Shown one piece after another: positions 8,784 through 17,078 of a stretch of 64,000 bases of DNA. Position 1 is the stretch's first letter; each line of letters starts with the position of its first letter. The stretch spans positions 1-64,000 of the forward strand of contig NZ_JAIOAP010000011.1 in NCBI RefSeq assembly GCF_021190915.1. The letters are read 5' to 3'. The notes beneath the pieces are model-generated. The model searched no databases. It saw only the letters and a list, made by a program, of their open reading frames with translations, and was not told where the DNA came from. The translations under genes and the position numbers were made by a program. This DNA comes from Cohnella silvisoli (lineage in GTDB: Bacteria > Bacillota > Bacilli > Paenibacillales > Paenibacillaceae).

Positions 8784-10364
8784 ATGGAACCTTTAATAAT
8801 CCGGTATGAGCAGAAGAGAGGGCATGTCATGGTTGTGGAGCGTAATCCTCCAGTATCGCGTGACGAGTTAAACGAAACCCAACTGCAGATGTTGAAAATG
8901 TGCGATATTCCCGGGTTGCTTCCGCTTGAGACGGAAGAATGCGATGGGCAGCTTTCGCTCAGGTATACTTTGTCGGGGACCCGCATGCTGTCGGAGGCGT
9001 TGAGAACGTCGAATTGGTCGATGAGCGAAATGATGGGGGCATTGTGCCGGCTCGCGGAAGTGCTTGAGGAATGCAGGTTATATTTGCTCGATGCGGATCG
9101 GATTAGGCTGCACGATGAGTTCATATTCGTAGGCGACGAATGGAATGATTTGAAGTTTACGTATATTCCGATCGACATGCCGACGCTTCATAGGGCGGAT
9201 GATTTGGAGCGTCTTATTATCCGTTGGGTAATGAAGGTTAAAGAACCGGACGGACAGGCTATGCAAGCGATATTGCGGCTTGTAGCATCCACAGGCTTTA
9301 TGCCGATCACTCTTAGCCGTTATGCAAGAAAGTACTTAGCCGGTACGCTTAATGAAAGAAGCTCGATATCGCTCCAGACTCCAGTACCGGCGCTGCCATC
9401 GACTATGCCAACCGAATCCAATTCAGTCCACACGGCCAAGCCTTCACGCGCTTGGGAACTATTCGGTCCGCCTTCGGGTGACCCCCATTCCCATTCGGAG
9501 TTGTTGGGAGACGACTCGGCGCCGAGACAAAGCCGAATGCATATGTATGGGACAAAGCAAGCTCCAGCGGATACAGAACTTGACGCTAAACCAATGGATA
9601 TTGGCCGTTGGCGAATCATCGTCGCGTGTTTTGGTTTATTCCTTCTGGCATTGGGTTGGAGATTCATATACATGGATCAACCGAGCCAGCAAAAATTACT
9701 TTATTGCCTATGTTTAACTTTAATGATCGGTGCCGGCGTAATTCTCTTATGGAATGGCTTGCCTCAATGGGCCAAAAGGAGGCACCATGCTCAACCTCAA
9801 GTAGAAAGGCCTCAGAGTGGCGATCTATTCGATCCGATAGGAGATAACGAGGAAATAGACAATAGAGAGCTGGGGGCGAGCCCGAGATTCCCGAATGCTC
9901 TCACCGCGTCGCAAAGGGTTCTATCTCCTACGGGTAATGCATCGACTCATTATCCGGAAGAAAAAGACGATAGCATTTCACATTCTCCCGAGACTTCATG
10001 GCTTCCAGCTCCGATTCATGACCAAACCGCTTTGCTCGATAACTGCCGAGCTTCTCCAATCGAAGCCTGCTATTTGGTTTGGGAAACGAAGGGGGGCGCA
10101 AGCCGAATTCCTCTCCAAGGAAATTCGTTAGTCATCGGCCGATCCGCCGAGGCCGCGCAGCACGTCGATGAAACCGTGGGAATTTCTCGAGCGCATGCGG
10201 AGCTTGTGCGAGTATCCGAGCAATGGAAAGTGAAAGACCTCGGCTCAAGAAACGGCAGCCGACTGAATGACAAGCCAATGGCTCCTTATGAACTGTATGC
10301 CTTGCAAGAAGGCGATTGCCTAAAGCTGGCCAACTCGCAGTATCGATTTCAGCAATCGGAGTAA
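8784..10364 (+). CDS. Membrane FHA-domain protein of the Tad locus (DUF6382-like N-terminus)
   Basis: A 526-residue protein. The first 180 residues resemble the DUF6382 domain of Firmicutes Tad loci. A low-complexity linker follows, then two membrane helices at about 275-325 (WRIIVACFGLFLLALGWRFI and LLYCLCLTLMIGAGVILLW). A C-terminal FHA domain begins near residue 425, with the phosphothreonine-binding residues in 'LVIGRSAEAA', 'ISRAHAEL' and 'LGSRNGSRLN'. FHA domains read Ser/Thr phosphorylation, so pilus assembly may be phospho-regulated. It starts 9 bp after the peptidase gene and ends the tad operon. Confidence 0.85.
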   Translation: MEPLIIRYEQKRGHVMVVERNPPVSRDELNETQLQMLKMCDIPGLLPLETEECDGQLSLRYTLSGTRMLSEALRTSNWSMSEMMGALCRLAEVLEECRLYLLDADRIRLHDEFIFVGDEWNDLKFTYIPIDMPTLHRADDLERLIIRWVMKVKEPDGQAMQAILRLVASTGFMPITLSRYARKYLAGTLNERSSISLQTPVPALPSTMPTESNSVHTAKPSRAWELFGPPSGDPHSHSELLGDDSAPRQSRMHMYGTKQAPADTELDAKPMDIGRWRIIVACFGLFLLALGWRFIYMDQPSQQKLLYCLCLTLMIGAGVILLWNGLPQWAKRRHHAQPQVERPQSGDLFDPIGDNEEIDNRELGASPRFPNALTASQRVLSPTGNASTHYPEEKDDSISHSPETSWLPAPIHDQTALLDNCRASPIEACYLVWETKGGASRIPLQGNSLVIGRSAEAAQHVDETVGISRAHAELVRVSEQWKVKDLGSRNGSRLNDKPMAPYELYALQEGDCLKLANSQYRFQQSE

Positions 10365-10369
10365 TAGGT

Positions 10370-11227
10370 TCACTTCACAAAAATTTTCCGGTAACGCAGA
10401 GGATTCATTCCCACGGTCTTCTTGAATGTCCGGTTAAAATGGGCGAATTGTTCGAAACCGACTCTTTCCGATATTTCCGCAACTTTTTTGTCTGTTTCTT
10501 GCAGCAGTTTTTGCGCTTCACGGATGCGTATTAAGTTATGATAGCTTACTAGGCTGAAGCCGGTTACCTTCTTGAAGGTTCGACTAAGATAAGCCGGGCT
10601 CATGTCGAAGATTTCGGACAACTCAGAAAGAGGGAGCTTTTCTTGGTAGCAGGCGTTGATGTGTTTGACGACATCGGCGATTTTTCGATGCGTCGGACTT
10701 AGCGGGTCGTCGGTTACCGCTGCATCGCTATCCTTCAATCGGGAGGCGAACTGCAGGAGCTGCGCAAGGATAAGGCGAATCGACAATTCGAATCCGTCTT
10801 CTTTGCGTTCGATCTCGCTTATCATATTGCGGAACGAATCCTCAACGAACCACTGCTCGCGCGGCTTCAGCCGATATAAGTGGTTGCTTCTGCGAAATAC
10901 ATGCAGCAGTTCGGGCCGAAATAGCGGATGGCCGGATCCCAGAAAAGCATCGCTGAAATTCACAACAATTCTTTCATGCTGAGGGGATCCGAGCCCGGAT
11001 GTTTTGTGGACGTCATACTTGTTGATGAACAAGAGATCGCCGGCTGCAATTGCGTAGGCGCTATCCTTAATAAAATAATTACGGCGCCCTGAGAGAAGGT
11101 AGTATATCTCATAGTTGCCGTGGAAATGGTTAGTTTTCTCATAAGGAGTCGTACGCATCACTTGTTGGATGTAAAAATCGCCCTCTTGCTCGCCATAGTC
11201 GAAGGCTTCAATTTCTCCGATCTGCAT
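10370..11227 (-). CDS. AraC family transcriptional regulator (cupin sensor)
   Basis: 285 residues. The N-terminal cupin-like sensor domain contains 'HFHGNYEIYYLLSGRRNYFI'. Two C-terminal helix-turn-helix motifs start near residue 180, the first 'LPLSELSEIFDMSPAYLSRT' and the second 'KVAEISERVGFEQFAHFNRT', then the family signature 'FKKTVGMNPLRYRK'. The start ATG 11227 has GGAGTG five bases upstream on the minus strand. It is divergent from nagA (gap about 130 bp), so it is a likely regulator of amino-sugar use, though this is inferred from position. It is convergent with the FHA gene, 5 bp apart. Confidence 0.9.
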   Translation of the reverse strand: MQIGEIEAFDYGEQEGDFYIQQVMRTTPYEKTNHFHGNYEIYYLLSGRRNYFIKDSAYAIAAGDLLFINKYDVHKTSGLGSPQHERIVVNFSDAFLGSGHPLFRPELLHVFRRSNHLYRLKPREQWFVEDSFRNMISEIERKEDGFELSIRLILAQLLQFASRLKDSDAAVTDDPLSPTHRKIADVVKHINACYQEKLPLSELSEIFDMSPAYLSRTFKKVTGFSLVSYHNLIRIREAQKLLQETDKKVAEISERVGFEQFAHFNRTFKKTVGMNPLRYRKIFVK

Positions 11228-11265
11228 TGGATCACTCCATAACAAAATAGATCATATTTGGTGTC

Positions 11266-11274
11266 ATTATAGCA
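11266..11274 (-). promoter_or_regulatory. Candidate extended -10 promoter for the AraC regulator gene
   Basis: On the minus strand TGC precedes a perfect TATAAT (11271-11266), giving an extended -10 (TGnTATAAT). The -35 is weak. No convincing promoter was found for nagA in the same gap. Confidence 0.4.
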
Positions 11275-11364
11275 AAATTGACCAATACAAGGAACTTATT
11301 TTGTCTTATGATAGATAGAAGAAAGATGGTTGTACAACGGATTAACCGTGGAAGGAATATGCAG

Positions 11365-12513
11365 ATGAAATGGCGGGGTATGAATACGGGAACGGGCTGC
11401 GCTGTGGAAGTAACAGCCCGCAACGGCATAATTACGGATATAAGCCAAGTTGAAGAAGCAGAGGGCATGGCGTGGATTTCACCGGGATGGATCGATTTGC
11501 AAGTCAACGGATTCGCCGGGTTCGATTTTAACGGCGACTCGGTGACGTCTGATGATGTTCTTGGCGTGTCCAAGGCTTTGCATTCAAAAGGGGTTACCGC
11601 ATATTTGCCTACTGTCGTTACCGGTGATCACGATCAGATCAAAAGGTCTATGAAAATGATTGCGTCCGTCAAGAGGTCCGATTCTCCCGTTCGCGAATCG
11701 ATTTACGGCATTCATTTGGAGGGACCCTATATCTCTTCGGAAGACGGACCGCGAGGAGCCCATCCCAAACAGCATGTCCGCAAACCGGACTGGGAGGAGT
11801 TCCTTCGGTTTCAGGATGCGGCGGACGGGCTCATTCGAATGGTGACGATCGCACCAGAGACGGAAGGCGCACTCTCCTTTATCGAAAAGTTGGTGAAACA
11901 CGATATCATCGTGTGCATTGGTCATACGATGGCAAACGAACAACAATTGAAATCGGCGGTTGAAGCGGGAGCGACGGTCTCTACGCATCTGGGCAACGGC
12001 TCGCATACGATTCTCCCAAGGCACCCCAACTACATTTGGAGCCAATTAGCGGAAGACAGGCTATGGGCAACGTTCATTCCGGATGGCCATCATTTGCATC
12101 CTGCCGTGATCAAGGCCATGGTACGCGCAAAACGCGACAAAGCGATCCTCGTCAGCGACTGCGTCAAATTCGGAGGTATGCCGCCCGGACGATACCAAAG
12201 CGTCATCGGGGATGAAGTCGAGCTTCGGGAGGACGGACGACTGTCGACGGCAGCGAATCCGGACATACTGGCGGGATCGGCTTACTCGCTGGACAGAGGG
12301 ATAACCGGTGCAATTCGTTACACGGATATGGATCTCCGAGAAGCGATTGAAGCGGTGACCGTTCGTCCTGGCAGAGCTTTGGGGGCTTCGAGTTTAGGTC
12401 GTCTTGAAGTGGGCTGCCCCGCTCAGTTGACCCTGTTTGATTATGATGAACAAACTTATGCCATCTCGGTACGGGAGACGGTTGTAGCCGGTTGTTCGGT
12501 TTACGCTCGATAA
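11365..12513 (+). CDS. nagA: N-acetylglucosamine-6-phosphate deacetylase
   Basis: Removes acetate from GlcNAc-6-P to give glucosamine-6-P in the cytoplasm. Amidohydrolase-fold motifs are present: 'SPGWIDLQVNGFAGFDFN' (QxN in place of HxH, as in many NagA), 'GIHLEGPYI', 'CIGHTMAN', 'STHLGNGSH' and 'ILVSDCVKFGG' with the catalytic Asp. The length (382) is normal. Starts at 11359 or 11365 both follow GGAAGGAAT, and 11365 has the better spacing. nagB follows after 28 bp, so this is an operon that makes fructose-6-P and ammonia. Confidence 0.93.
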   Translation: MKWRGMNTGTGCAVEVTARNGIITDISQVEEAEGMAWISPGWIDLQVNGFAGFDFNGDSVTSDDVLGVSKALHSKGVTAYLPTVVTGDHDQIKRSMKMIASVKRSDSPVRESIYGIHLEGPYISSEDGPRGAHPKQHVRKPDWEEFLRFQDAADGLIRMVTIAPETEGALSFIEKLVKHDIIVCIGHTMANEQQLKSAVEAGATVSTHLGNGSHTILPRHPNYIWSQLAEDRLWATFIPDGHHLHPAVIKAMVRAKRDKAILVSDCVKFGGMPPGRYQSVIGDEVELREDGRLSTAANPDILAGSAYSLDRGITGAIRYTDMDLREAIEAVTVRPGRALGASSLGRLEVGCPAQLTLFDYDEQTYAISVRETVVAGCSVYAR

Positions 12514-12541
12514 TCTAATTGATAACTATGGAGGGATCACC

Positions 12542-13270
12542 ATGCATTTACATGTTGCCGAAACAGCGGAACAATTGGGTAAAACGGCGGCGGACAAAGC
12601 GGCTGAGATCATTAACGGATGTATCGAGAAACAAGGAGCCGCCCGGATTATTTTATCCACCGGCGCATCGCAATTTCCTTTTTTAGAGGCGCTCGCCAAG
12701 AAACAGGTGGATTGGAGCAAGGTCGAGATGTTTCATCTCGACGAATATGTCGGGCTACCGGAGTCGCATCCCGCGAGTTTTCGAAAATATTTACGCGAAC
12801 GGTTTCTGTCCTACGCCCCGGTTAAGAAAGCTTATTTGGTTAACGGGGAAGGAGATGTCGCAAGAAATATTGCGGATCTGACAGAAGAAATCAATCGGTC
12901 GCCGATCGATCTAGCCCTCATTGGTATCGGAGAAAACGCGCACATTGCATTCAACGATCCTCCGGCGGATTTTGATACAACTGCAGCTTATAAGATTGTC
13001 GAATTGGATGAAGCATGCAAAAGACAGCAGGTGGGCGAGAGGTGGTTCGACTCTATCAATCAGGTTCCCGCACAGGCAATTACGATGACGGTAAGAAAAA
13101 TTATGGAAAGCACCACGATTATTTCCTGCGTTCCCCACGAAGTGAAAGCGAACGCGATCAAGCGGACTTTGAATGAGGAGATTTCCCGCGAAGTTCCTGC
13201 TTCGATATTGAAAACCCATAGCGACTGGTGGTTGTATTTGGACGTTTCTTCCGCTTCCCAATTGAAGTGA
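12542..13270 (+). CDS. nagB: Glucosamine-6-phosphate deaminase
   Basis: Converts glucosamine-6-P to fructose-6-P plus ammonia. 242 residues, the Firmicutes length. The phosphate/substrate loop 'ILSTGASQ' is near 37-44, the catalytic-region 'HLDEYVG' covers the aspartate near 67, and 'GIGENAHIAFND' (128-139) contains the active-site histidine. The usual GIGxDGHIAFN reads E-N-A-H here, a mild variation of the family. ATG 12542 follows TGGAGGGATCACC. It is the second gene after nagA. Confidence 0.9.
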   Translation: MHLHVAETAEQLGKTAADKAAEIINGCIEKQGAARIILSTGASQFPFLEALAKKQVDWSKVEMFHLDEYVGLPESHPASFRKYLRERFLSYAPVKKAYLVNGEGDVARNIADLTEEINRSPIDLALIGIGENAHIAFNDPPADFDTTAAYKIVELDEACKRQQVGERWFDSINQVPAQAITMTVRKIMESTTIISCVPHEVKANAIKRTLNEEISREVPASILKTHSDWWLYLDVSSASQLK

Positions 13271-13272
13271 TT

Positions 13273-13292
13273 AACCCGTTCAAGAACGGGTT
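13273..13292 (+). terminator. Hairpin after nagB
   Basis: AACCCGTT-CAAG-AACGGGTT is a perfect 8-bp stem with a 4-base loop, three bases after the nagB stop. The T-tract is short (TTTG), so termination may be weak. Confidence 0.5.
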
Positions 13293-13400
13293 TGAAAGGT
13301 TGTGACCGCGTTGTCGGAAACGAAGGACGTGTCTTCTTCATCGGGCTCATCCTAGCGTCATCCATTGGGCTTAAATTGATTTCATGATACAATTACCCCA

Positions 13401-13422
13401 TAAATTCATAGGAATGAATTTA
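13401..13422 (+). promoter_or_regulatory. Palindromic operator in front of the IclR gene
   Basis: TAAATTCAT (13401-13409) and ATGAATTTA (13414-13422) form a perfect 9-bp inverted repeat around four bases, ending 23 bases before the gene start. Position and symmetry fit autoregulation by the IclR-type protein encoded just downstream. A related CAT-N4-ATG core occurs at 14267-14276. Confidence 0.5.
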
Positions 13423-13444
13423 TTTCAATTAAGGGGCGATTGGA

Positions 13445-14209
13445 TTGAAACAACCGACACATAAAGTGAAATCCGCTGATCGGGTGCTTGATATATTCGA
13501 ATTATTTACCGTCGGTCAAGATTCCTACAGCTTAACGGAGATATCGAAATTACTGAACATGCCGTCGAGCAGCACGTACCTTATCCTGCAAAATATGCTT
13601 AACCGGGGATATCTGGAAGTGGATAAATCAGGCAAACAATTCAAGATTGGATACAAGCTGTTTATGCTCCGCAGCCGATACAGCCAGGGTACGAGCTTGA
13701 GCGACGAATTTTACCGGATTGCGGAGAAAATGATTGCCCAGCTTAACGAAACCGTGAACCTGTCTATCAGGGTCGGGAATGAGCTTCGTTATATCGGAGA
13801 AAAGACGAGCACGAATGCGCTGCGTTATACGCCTAATCTGGGGGAATCCTTCCCGCTCCACGCGACCGCCTCCGGTAAAATCTTGCTCGCCACATTAACG
13901 GTGGAACAATTGCGCGAAATTTACCCGTCTGATCAATTGGAGCAGGTTACGGACAGAACGATAAGTTCATTTGATGATTTGTTAATTGAGCTTGAGAAGG
14001 TCAAAGCTTCGGGATATGGATACAATAGGGGCGAGACGGTGACAGGAGTCACTTGCGTGGCCGGTGCGGTATTGGATGGGAACAATAAGGTAGCTGCCGC
14101 CATCAGTATTTCAATCCCGGACGTTCGCGTCACAGAAGAGTCATGGTCAATCATTCATCATTCGATCAAGAGTGCGTGTGAAGAGCTAAGCCAGAAGGTG
14201 TATTCCTAA
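13445..14209 (+). CDS. IclR family transcriptional regulator
   Basis: 254 residues. The N-terminal winged helix covers about 1-70 (SADRVLDIFELFTVGQDSYS, then 'TEISKLLNMPSSSTYLIL'). The C-terminal effector-binding domain shows 'PLHATASGKILLA' and 'YGYNRGETVTGVTCVAGAV', with the family's 'ISIPDVRVT' near the end. The TTG start at 13445 follows AAGGGGCG. IclR proteins often control aromatic or sugar-acid catabolism. It lies directly upstream of the 14384-19098 cluster in the same direction, so it is the likely regulator of that cluster. Confidence 0.92.
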   Translation: MKQPTHKVKSADRVLDIFELFTVGQDSYSLTEISKLLNMPSSSTYLILQNMLNRGYLEVDKSGKQFKIGYKLFMLRSRYSQGTSLSDEFYRIAEKMIAQLNETVNLSIRVGNELRYIGEKTSTNALRYTPNLGESFPLHATASGKILLATLTVEQLREIYPSDQLEQVTDRTISSFDDLLIELEKVKASGYGYNRGETVTGVTCVAGAVLDGNNKVAAAISISIPDVRVTEESWSIIHHSIKSACEELSQKVYS

Positions 14210-14213
14210 TATT

Positions 14214-14245
14214 AGAGTCGCTTATTGAGAAGTGGCTCTTTTTTT
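14214..14245 (+). terminator. Intrinsic terminator of the IclR gene
   Basis: AGAGTCGCTT (14214-14223) pairs with AAGTGGCTCT (14230-14239), including two G-U pairs, followed by a run of T to 14245. It separates the regulator from the catabolic operon, which has its own promoter. Confidence 0.8.
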
Positions 14246-14263
14246 CGCCTTATGCACTAATAT

Positions 14264-14281
14264 TCGCATATATATGAAATA
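14264..14281 (+). promoter_or_regulatory. Candidate IclR-type operator upstream of the creatininase operon
   Basis: TCGCATATATATGAAATA contains the CAT-N4-ATG core seen in the palindrome at 13401-13422. A second similar stretch, TCGCATATGTGAAATGG, lies at 14350-14366. The two flank the promoter at 14305-14333, about 86 bp apart. Confidence 0.35.
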
Positions 14282-14304
14282 GCTTCTTAAATATAAATAA
14301 AACG

Positions 14305-14333
14305 TTGACAAGGAATAGACGCAAAACTATGAT
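14305..14333 (+). promoter_or_regulatory. Sigma-A promoter of the creatininase operon
   Basis: TTGACA (14305-14310) and TATGAT (14328-14333) are separated by exactly 17 bp. The gene start is 51 bp beyond the -10. This is the strongest promoter match in the window. Confidence 0.7.
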
Positions 14334-14383
14334 TAATTCTGAAAACGTCTCGCATATGTGAAATGGAAAGGTGATTTTCTAAT

Positions 14384-15166
14384 ATGAATGAAATTTATAT
14401 GCATTATTTGACCCGGGAAGAGGTTTCACGCAGGGCAAGCAGCGGATACGCCATAGTCGTTCCACTTGCGGCAACCGAGCAGCATGGCCCCCATCTGCCC
14501 GTGTTTACCGACAGCTTGATATGCGATCATGTCGTATCCGGGGCGGTACGCAAAGCGGCCGAAACGGTGCAGGTGCTAATGGCGCCCGTAATGACGATCG
14601 GCTGTTCCCAGCACCACCTTTCGTTCGGAGGGACGCTGTCGTTTACTTCCCTGACTTATATGCAGATGCTTCGCGATATCGGGGAGAGTCTCGTTACGGA
14701 CGGTTTCAAAAAGATTATTTTCGTTAACGCGCACGGGGGAAATGAACCGATTATGGTTCAGACCGTAAACGATCTGGCGGTGAAGCATCCCATCTGGGTG
14801 GCGTCCACGGCTTACTGGAGCGTTGCTCGCGAAGCGATGAATGAGCTGAATGCGGCGGAGCTCGGAATGGTGCCTGGGCATGCGGGAGGTTTCGAAACGG
14901 CGGCCGTCCTGGCGCTGAAACCCGAACTGGTAAGAACCGAGCTAATGCAGACGACCCATGTGAGCAGGGAATGGATCAACTCGGGTGTCCCCGGAACCTT
15001 CATTGGAAGGCATGGGGAATTGACCGGGTACGACGGGTATACGGATGCTCCGCATAAAGCAACGGCTGAAGCCGGGCGCATCTATCTGGATGCCATCACG
15101 AATTGCGTAGCGGATTGGTTGGTCAGCACGGTTAAAGCAATGGATAAGGGAACTGCAGCTATATAG
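14384..15166 (+). CDS. Creatininase family hydrolase
   Basis: A 260-residue metal-dependent amidohydrolase. Metal and catalytic residues are visible in 'LAATEQHGPHLPVFTDSLI' (E, H, D), 'FVNAHGGNEP' (HGGN) and 'GHAGGFETAAVL' (Glu). The fold acts on cyclic amides or lactams in characterised relatives (creatinine, 3-dehydro-compounds, mycofactocin peptide), so the substrate cannot be told from sequence. ATG 14384 follows GGAAAGGTGATT. It is the first gene of a five-gene operon with 17-28 bp gaps. Confidence 0.9.
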   Translation: MNEIYMHYLTREEVSRRASSGYAIVVPLAATEQHGPHLPVFTDSLICDHVVSGAVRKAAETVQVLMAPVMTIGCSQHHLSFGGTLSFTSLTYMQMLRDIGESLVTDGFKKIIFVNAHGGNEPIMVQTVNDLAVKHPIWVASTAYWSVAREAMNELNAAELGMVPGHAGGFETAAVLALKPELVRTELMQTTHVSREWINSGVPGTFIGRHGELTGYDGYTDAPHKATAEAGRIYLDAITNCVADWLVSTVKAMDKGTAAI

Positions 15167-15185
15167 ATATTAGGGAGGAATAAGT

Positions 15186-15578
15186 TTGAAGAAAAAACCG
15201 ATTACGCCGGAAAAGATTGCCGCATTGCCCTTTTCCCATGCTTATGTAACGGATAACTGCGTATATGTCTCCGGTCAAGCCGGGCTTAACCTTGCCACGG
15301 GTGAGATCGTGGGACCGGACATCCAGTCGCAAACGATAGCTACAATGGAGAATATCCGCGATATTTTGGCGCAGAAAGGGTTGGGGTTAGAGCACATTGC
15401 GAAGGTGAATGTCTATCTGACGGATCGTGGGCTCTACCAAGCGTTCAATGAAACGTATCGTCAATTTTTCGAGGCGCCTTATCCCGCCCGAACGACCATT
15501 TATTGTGATTTGAACTACGATTTGCTGGTTGAGATCGATGCGATCGCAGTACGCCGGCCGTCTGACATGGCGATTTAG
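15186..15578 (+). CDS. RidA/YjgF family enamine/imine deaminase
   Basis: 130 residues. The family hydrolyses reactive enamines or imines to ketones and ammonia. Signatures seen are 'YVSGQAGLNLATGEIVGPDI', 'IRDILAQKGLGLEHIAKVNVYLTD', 'PYPARTTI' with the conserved Arg, and 'LLVEIDAIA' with the C-terminal Glu. The TTG start at 15186 follows AGGGAGGAA. In this operon it may act on an imine made by a neighbouring dehydrogenase. That is an inference. Confidence 0.88.
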   Translation: MKKKPITPEKIAALPFSHAYVTDNCVYVSGQAGLNLATGEIVGPDIQSQTIATMENIRDILAQKGLGLEHIAKVNVYLTDRGLYQAFNETYRQFFEAPYPARTTIYCDLNYDLLVEIDAIAVRRPSDMAI

Positions 15579-15596
15579 AAGAAACGGGGAATTCGC

Positions 15597-16199
15597 GTGA
15601 CTAATGATCGAGAAAAGATGATATGTCGGTTCGTAAACTATGAAGATTCGGTCTGGGAAGGCCTGCCCGCCGCAGAACTCGTAGACGTCAATACAGGCGG
15701 GCCGGTTCAGGAAGAAACTAAGGTGAAGGTTTGCTGGGATGAATCCGCACTGTATGTCCGCTTTGAATGCAAGGACGATTACGTGGTTTCCAAGTTCCTC
15801 AATCACGACGATCCGTTGTACGAGGAGGACGTCGTTGAAGTATTTATCGACGAAGCCGGGGAAGGATCCCATTATATTGAGTTGGAACTCAGCCCGTTTA
15901 ATGTGCTGTTCGATGCCAAGATCGATAATGACGGCGAGAACTATATCGTACATACGGATTGGCATGCGGAAGGAATTCAAACCAATGTCGTATCGGATGG
16001 AAAACTAGCAATCTATGATCTGCGAATCCCGTTTGACCTTTTTCAGAAGAAACCCGCTATCGGTACGGCATGGCGGATCAACTTCTACCGGATCGATGAT
16101 GACCGCAGCGGAGTGAGGCATTTTCAGGCATGGTCGCCGACCTGGAATGGAGACTATCATACGCCTTCCCGTTTCGGCACTCTGGTGTTCGATAGATAA
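15597..16199 (+). CDS. CBM9-like carbohydrate-binding protein, cytoplasmic
   Basis: 200 residues, mostly beta. 'TKVKVCWDESALYVRFECKD', then 'YEEDVVEVFIDEAGEGSHYI', 'WRINFYRID' and 'FGTLVFDR' match the CBM9-like sugar-binding sandwich found in family 9 modules and some catabolic clusters. There is no signal peptide, so it would act in the cytoplasm. This is unusual for a carbohydrate-binding module and suggests a small-ligand or enzymatic role. The GTG start at 15597 follows ACGGGGAATTC. It is the third gene of the operon. Confidence 0.75.
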   Translation: MTNDREKMICRFVNYEDSVWEGLPAAELVDVNTGGPVQEETKVKVCWDESALYVRFECKDDYVVSKFLNHDDPLYEEDVVEVFIDEAGEGSHYIELELSPFNVLFDAKIDNDGENYIVHTDWHAEGIQTNVVSDGKLAIYDLRIPFDLFQKKPAIGTAWRINFYRIDDDRSGVRHFQAWSPTWNGDYHTPSRFGTLVFDR

Positions 16200-16216
16200 T
16201 CGCGGAGGCGCTTAAT

Positions 16217-17050
16217 ATGGATCATTTCGTAATTGAGAGAGTTACAGAACCCCACACTTTCACGGCGGGCATTGAAGGACCGGCATGTGACAGCGATGGA
16301 AATATCTACGCGGTCAACTTTGGCGTACAAGGCACGATCGGCAAAGTCACTCCCCAAGGAGAAGGAAGCGTCTTTGTGGAGCTATCCGGGGGCAGCGTCG
16401 GCAACGGGATCCGGTTTAACAGGGCCGGGGAGATGTTCATTGCCGACTATGTGAATCATAACGTTCTCAGGGTGGATATGCGCACGAAAGAGATCAAGGT
16501 TCACGCCCATGAGCCGCGTATGCATCAGCCGAACGATATTTGCATCACGCGTGATGGAGTTATTTTTGCCAGCGATCCTGATTGGGGAACGGGTAAAGGG
16601 CAAATGTGGCGGGTTAACAAAGACGGAACTACGAAGCTGTTGGAAGCCGACATGGGGACGACGAACGGAATCGAAGTAAGCCCTGACGAGAAAATATTGT
16701 ATGTCAACGAATCCGTGCAGCGCAAGATTTGGGCCTATACGTTGGACGGGAATATGGAAGTAAGCGACAAGCGGCTGCTGATCGAATTTCCGGATTATTC
16801 GCTGGACGGAATGCGCTGCGATATGGAAGGGAACCTATACGTGACCCGCTTCGGCAAAGGGGTGATCGCCAAGATTTCGCCCCAAGGAGAAGTGCTGCGG
16901 GAAATTCCGCTGGAAGGGAAAGACTGCACGAACTTGACGTTCGGAGGACCGGAAGGCAGGCACTGCTATGTGACGGTTTCCGATCTTGGGAACATTCAGT
17001 CGTTTGTTGCCGATAGTCCGGGCAGATGTTGGGGAATGTGGCGCGAATAG
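16217..17050 (+). CDS. SMP-30/gluconolactonase family protein
   Basis: A 277-residue six-bladed beta-propeller of the SMP-30/LRE type. Residues that bind the catalytic metal in the family are present: Glu in 'GIEGPACDSDGNIYAVN', Asn in 'MHQPNDICITRDG', Asn in 'GTTNGIEVSPDEKILYVNES' and Asp in 'YSLDGMRCDMEGNLYVT'. Characterised members open sugar lactones. It lies between the CBM9-like gene and the dehydrogenase-like gene, so a lactone intermediate is likely. ATG 16217 follows CGGAGGCG. Confidence 0.87.
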   Translation: MDHFVIERVTEPHTFTAGIEGPACDSDGNIYAVNFGVQGTIGKVTPQGEGSVFVELSGGSVGNGIRFNRAGEMFIADYVNHNVLRVDMRTKEIKVHAHEPRMHQPNDICITRDGVIFASDPDWGTGKGQMWRVNKDGTTKLLEADMGTTNGIEVSPDEKILYVNESVQRKIWAYTLDGNMEVSDKRLLIEFPDYSLDGMRCDMEGNLYVTRFGKGVIAKISPQGEVLREIPLEGKDCTNLTFGGPEGRHCYVTVSDLGNIQSFVADSPGRCWGMWRE

Positions 17051-17078
17051 CGATGAGGAGAAAAAGGAGTGGACTGCA

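Noticed and set aside
8423-9178. Long minus-strand open frame antisense to the prepilin peptidase and FHA genes
   Set aside because: The plus-strand genes have clear domains and starts. The antisense frame has no ribosome site and low-complexity composition.
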